Assembly (NCBI GenBank): GCA_963693085.1
Contig: OY856412.1
Coordinates: forward strand, 964,996,281 to 965,060,280
DNA length: 64,000 bases
Direction: 5' to 3'
Source of the DNA: Alisma plantago-aquatica
Lineage: Eukaryota > Streptophyta > Magnoliopsida > Alismatales > Alismataceae
Part shown: positions 59,496 through 64,000 of the stretch, in pieces
How positions within the stretch are numbered: the stretch's first letter is position 1
Layout of the letters: each line of letters opens with the position of its first letter
Notes under the pieces: generated by a model
The model's database searches: none
What the model was told of the DNA's origin: nothing
The model's input: the letters and a program-made list of their open reading frames with translations, nothing else
Position numbers and translations under genes: made by a program

Positions 59496-60615
59496 GAGGT
59501 AAACATCCCCCAAAAAACCTTGTTTTATTACATTGTTTGATCTTAAATCACATAGACTTAATCAACATTGCTACTTGTATGATCTTAGTGATTAAAATCA
59601 TTCTTTCCTGTACTCAGTAACTAATGTTCCCTTGAGATGAGTGTTAATTGAGCTAGCTTGCTTACTTTCCTTGTAATGTATCTTTTATGTGCTATGACCC
59701 ACTAGTCACCTTTAGAGTATTAAAATGATGCAACTTGTACACTTGTTAAGTTTGAATCTATAAATCCCATGAAATAATATCACCCCACAAAATGAGTAGT
59801 CACTATTATGTCTTGTATACTCTAGAATCAAGATCTAATACTTTTATGCTATTTTAACACCATGAGACCTTTTTTGCTCATTCTAGTGGATTATTATGAC
59901 CTATGATATTCAAGAAAACCCTAGTTTGATGAGCATGTTGTTAATCATGTTAATTATGATTCTTTTATTTATTCTGATGTTAGTATATAATTATGCGATC
60001 CCAACATCTTAAATTGAATTAGAATGATTTCAATGAATTATAGGGTTTTAAAGTCGATAATCATGTACATGCGGAAATAGGGTTATTAAACCAATAGTTA
60101 TAACATAGTATGATTTTAATCTGATATGGATGTTAATAATAACTTAGTATGTTAAATATGATGATTAGGTCTATACATATAATGTCTAGTAAATATTCCT
60201 TGACCTTTTGTCATTAGGGTAATTTTTATACATGTTTGAGTAAATTAGGGTTCTAATCTACCCTTTTGTCCTATATTTGATGCTAATTGTGCATATATGT
60301 TGAGTTTCATCTTACTCTTACCTAAGAATTTTTTTTTAATCTCTTATACATCACTATATTTTAAGGTTAGTCTGTCTACTAGAGTGTGGGGATTAACCAT
60401 GTTGCCTGTAGTTTATAACATTGCATTGTGAATTATTGCATGTTTGAAACTATTGATTTCTTGATTTATTATTTAATAATGCTCTATAGATTAGGATTAA
60501 CCATGTTGCTTGTAGTTTATACACATTTATTATATATAAGAATGACAACACATGTATTTGTTGGCCTAGAAACCCATCCAAGATTTACTCATTAGGAGTA
60601 AATCTTGGATAGTCC

Positions 60616-63600
60616 TGTAAAGAGTGAGACCCGAAAGGGGATCCACCCAAATGATATAATACAAGAGCCATGTAATAATATAGCAGCGGAAATGAAACTA
60701 TTACAAAGTCACTTCATAATTCATTTATACAATTGTTCCTCACCGTAATATGTGATTTTACAAAAACTTGAACTAAGTACAACTAAAGTCAGTAGCAGAG
60801 GGTAACCCAGCCATTCCAAGCTATCCTTAAGTTCAAGTCATGTTAGTGATCTTTTTTAGCTTTTGTCTTCCAATGTACCTAAACCTGGGTGGAAGGGAAC
60901 ATCACCCAGAAACATAGGAAACAACAAAGAGGTCAGCAAAGGCTGAGTATGTACACATAATAAACTTTAGGCATTATATTGGGGTAAAAGTGAAAAAAGA
61001 AATGTTCCCACAAGAAGGGGGCTATTTGCAATTAGGTAAGTTCAAGAGAAATGTAACAAAAGAAATGAAGCATATTAAATTTCATATTACAAGCATGATA
61101 ATAAAGAGTATCTTGCCATAACAATCATCCACAGATTCATATTAAAACAACAAATATTTGCATGCATAACAATGTAGACTAAATATACCTAAAACAGGGC
61201 CATAACACCATAGGATCATGGCCTAAAAGAAATAAGGGTGGAAACGCACACCCCGGGCGGAATACACACACCCTATATAAGTATGGTTGTACATAAGTAC
61301 CACTATTCTAGATATTCTAGTCAAACACGTAGCATGCATAAATAGAGTGGCAAGACTAACATTTTAGTCAATTTCACATAAAATGGAAATCATAGAAGGA
61401 GGGGTCCAAACACCCATTATAAATGAATATTCCAGCAATCACATGAATCTATATGAATCAAAAGCAGAAAGTATGAATGTCCAACTATTGGATTTTAAAT
61501 AAAATCGATAGTTCAAGAGTAGCCTCATTAAGGAAATGTAGGTTCAGTCAAATAAAGCCCAAAATAAAATAGAGGATGTACATACCTTATCTTCATGACT
61601 AATGGTTAACTCAATAGTTATACTTGGTCCCCAAAGTCAAGTATCCATCCTAGGAACACATAAGGTGTGTTAGTCAAACCATAGCAACCTGTGTATACAT
61701 TCCTATCATGATTTTCATATTGTTCTTATCCTAGTACCAATCACCTAATGAAATATTAAGATCTTTAATCTTATTAGGTGTAGATGAGATTCCTTGGGTA
61801 TGTATTTGAATTCTAAGATTCGTGTTAGTCATCAAGAGTATACATATTTCTAGATTATATATATAGGTGTTGGTAAAAATATGTATTCCTACCATTTAGG
61901 GTTGTGGATCAAGTTCAGTCAATATGGGTTAAGTATATGTTTAGTGCATGGTATATTTACAAGAATGTCGTATTAAATAAATCTAGGGTTTTATTCCTGC
62001 ATACACTAGTATATAAATATGTCTCATTAAGTTTTCAGTTACCATTAAATATAGGGCTAAACATTTAAGGTTTCAATGCACAAATTGATTTTAGCATCTA
62101 GAATATGTTCAATACAATTTACTGATTTTTAGAATGTGTTTCTTGCTAGTCAATTACATATGTACACATAGATAAATGTACATTTTGATGAGGTCCCATT
62201 AACTATAGTGGATAGTCTATAATAATGTAAAATCCTACATAATTTCTTGGCAATCTACCCACCCACACGAATAAATAGGTTAGTATTGTTGACTTGAGAA
62301 ACTATTAATAATAATATGCATACGTATACACCAAGTAATACACATAAGCGTAGATGAATTTATTGATCGGGTCAACTATGTTTTAAGTTTTCAGAGATTA
62401 TCTTCATACATTGTTTAGTTTCCTTATCAACTCTTTTAGTTGGTTTATAAGATATGAAATGTATGAAAAGGATATTGACCTGTACATCAAGTGCCTTATT
62501 GATATCCAAGGATCAATATTGGTTCAAGGCTGACTCATTTCTTCTTGGATCATTGAAGCCTTATTGTTGGTGGCACATGAGGTTGCATCGTCTGAAAGCC
62601 AACGATCAGAATGAACTGAACCAGAACAAGTCTACGCTTGCTGGTATAGGGCGACTTCTGATCCAACTTGATGCTCGACAAACAAGATGGGGTGTATCAA
62701 TGGATGAAATATGGCAGCTGTGGTAGTAGAATGAAGATTTAAAAGTGGTAGAAGGAGGAGTAGGAGGATGACTTGTAGGTGGTGTGGTGTTGCAGTGTGC
62801 GATCATACTGGTTGATCATTCCCAGCAGTCGAGGAGGATTTGAGAAGGTGTTGGCAAGGTCGAATCCATAAGGGTCATGAATGTGTGGGCACTTGGCTGT
62901 CTTGGTCGTCGGCTAAAGGGAAGCATAGGTAATCTTGTGGTGGCTACTAAATTGGAAGAAAGAAGAAGACGAGGGGAAGGACATGGTGGCTGAAATAGCT
63001 CATGTGGTGGCGATGGTTGTTCTCTAACAATGGTTGGGAGTGAGGTGAGTGACGAGCAGATGGGTGTCACTAGGGTTGGTGACTAGTTGGTGACTACAGA
63101 GATGAGGATGAAATCCTCGTCGATGAAGCTCGTGGGCAGCAACCTTGCCTTGTGGCTGCAGGAAGTCGTTTGGTTACTGGGTGCATGTTGTTGAAGGGCA
63201 TGTTGTAGGGTGCAGGCATGTGCGAGGCCGATGACTCATAGTGGAGTGGAGGCCGGTGCTAGCAGTGGTGAAGGTAGCACTTGTTCACAGCTTGAGGTTG
63301 ACATACAGACTCTCGTCCAGTGGTCACAGCAAGTGACATTGATCTATTATATGTTTGTCTGTTGGGTGTGATTGCAAGATGATTGAGGAAGGGGACATAA
63401 GAGACGAGGAGGAGGAAGAGGATAAGAGGAAGTAGTCACTAGAAGTGTTACAACGTCTACACCACATGAGGGGTCGACGGTAGTGCAACCGAGGGGAGGA
63501 GGAAGTGGTGGAAGAAGGAGAAGGTAGAGGTGGCGTTAGCAAAGGAGATGGCAGAGGCTTCATAGTGTGCTGGTTTTCGTCTGAAGGCCATAATGGTGGT

Positions 63601-64000
63601 GTCTCAGTACTATAAACCGAGGAGCATTGAGGGCAATAGCTCCGCCATCCGTCATGGTTGTAGGTGGAAGTTCCCTTCTCGTTGCTTGGCACCATTAGGT
63701 GCATTAGAGCAGATTGACAGTGGTAATCTTGACTAGCTTGGTCTGAGGTGGTGGCAGAACCTACTCCATGAAGGGAGGTAGCCAAGCTGTCGTGGTGGTG
63801 GTCGCATGGTGGCATGGATGGTGATGTGTTTGTCTTGCAAGTTGCAGGTGGTGTTGGCTGCGTTGGGAAGATCAGAGTTGTGTTATCGGTTGAAGAAGAG
63901 TTTTAGTGCTGGCGTTGGGCCCTATTGGCGTGACTAGATCAGGGAGGAGTGAGAATAGGTGTCGCTGTGTTTCTTGGCGAGGCTTGACACTGCTTGGCGC
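60616..64000 (-). mobile_element. D-family LTR-like element inserted in CACTA-3 (copy D2), runs off the window
   Basis: TGTAAAGAGTGAGACCCG starts abruptly in the middle of CACTA-3 intron sequence, so the left edge is exact. Parts recur at 27,203-28,302 and 38,845-39,115. A splice-donor-like AAG|GTATGTAC (minus, about 61,578-61,588) is shared by several copies. From about 62,560 to the window end the plus strand is G-rich, giving Pro/Ser/His-rich minus-strand frames (63,324-63,815; 62,816-63,070) that may be a GC-rich leader exon as in E. No PBS, polyprotein or second LTR is visible; the superfamily is uncertain (gypsy-like by layout). Confidence 0.6.

Larger units (their letters stand above)
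58407..60615 (+). mobile_element. CACTA transposon CACTA-3, 5' part
   Basis: Begins CACTACTACAGAAATGGC at 58,407. Subterminal repeats GTGTCGGTTTT/AAACCGACA follow (58,440-58,985), the same motif type as CACTA-2. Then come the shared promoter block (59,008-59,026), a GC-rich leader exon (59,050-59,490) ending at a donor-like GAG|GTAAAC, and an intron whose end (60,543-60,615) matches CACTA-2 at 19,285-19,350. It is broken at 60,616 by the D2 insertion; the genes and 3' end would lie beyond the window. Confidence 0.9.

Noticed and set aside
59129..59620. Overlapping Ser/Pro/Cys/Leu-rich open frames of up to 163 codons
   Set aside because: GC-rich low-complexity leader exon of CACTA-3; all forward frames are open, none shows a domain.
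63324..63815. Pro/Ser/His-rich minus-strand frame of 163 codons
   Set aside because: Low-complexity composition within the D2 repeat; no family signature. Possibly a leader exon, not a supported protein.

Overview
The window is nuclear DNA of a flowering plant. I find no intact host gene, no tRNA or rRNA and no bacterial or organellar genes. It is a nest of transposable elements: Ty1/copia elements of Angela/BARE type, one decayed Ty3/gypsy chromovirus of Tekay/Del type, three CACTA (En/Spm) DNA transposons, fragments of a further LTR-like family (called D here), and a small terminal-inverted-repeat element. Together these suggest a large, repeat-rich genome, perhaps a monocot; the species cannot be told from this window.

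Layout. 1-3,677 is the leader and 5' LTR of a minus-strand Angela element (Cop-1) whose body lies to the left of the window. It abuts, head to head, the truncated 5' LTR (3,678-5,496) of a plus-strand relative (Cop-2) with primer-binding site, leader and a broken gag (to 7,776). 7,810-13,291 is a third copy (Cop-3, minus strand): 3' LTR, polypurine tract and a decayed polyprotein. 13,292-14,303 is the head of a gypsy LTR (element E), lying inverted. 14,304-17,540 is mostly unassigned. 17,540-27,202 is CACTA-2 (plus strand, 5' tip missing), with a transposase pseudogene, a protease-like second gene and a perfect ATG repeat of about 317 bp. 27,203-28,302 is a D fragment. 28,303-41,289 is the tail of E's 5' LTR, interrupted by the complete CACTA-1 (30,320-41,209, minus strand, TAA target duplication). 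41,290-48,950 is E's internal region and 3' LTR. 50,195-56,960 is D-like sequence containing a 1.89-kb tandem duplication. 58,407-60,615 is the 5' part of CACTA-3, interrupted by another D element that runs to the window end.

History. The head and tail of E's 5' LTR lie 14 kb apart in opposite orientation, are complementary pieces, and the inverted head still carries the 5-bp flank (ATAAG) that matches the flank of the 3' LTR. The simplest reading is that a segment of about 15 kb (13,292-28,302) was inverted after E inserted. CACTA-1 is clearly later than E, since it sits inside E's LTR. The CACTA elements each have two genes: a TNP2-type transposase and a second protein with a PTTA/Transposase_24-like start and a ULP1-like cysteine protease end. 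In CACTA-1 the protease residues are intact, while the transposase has stops, a frameshift and a clean loss of the DUF4216 region.
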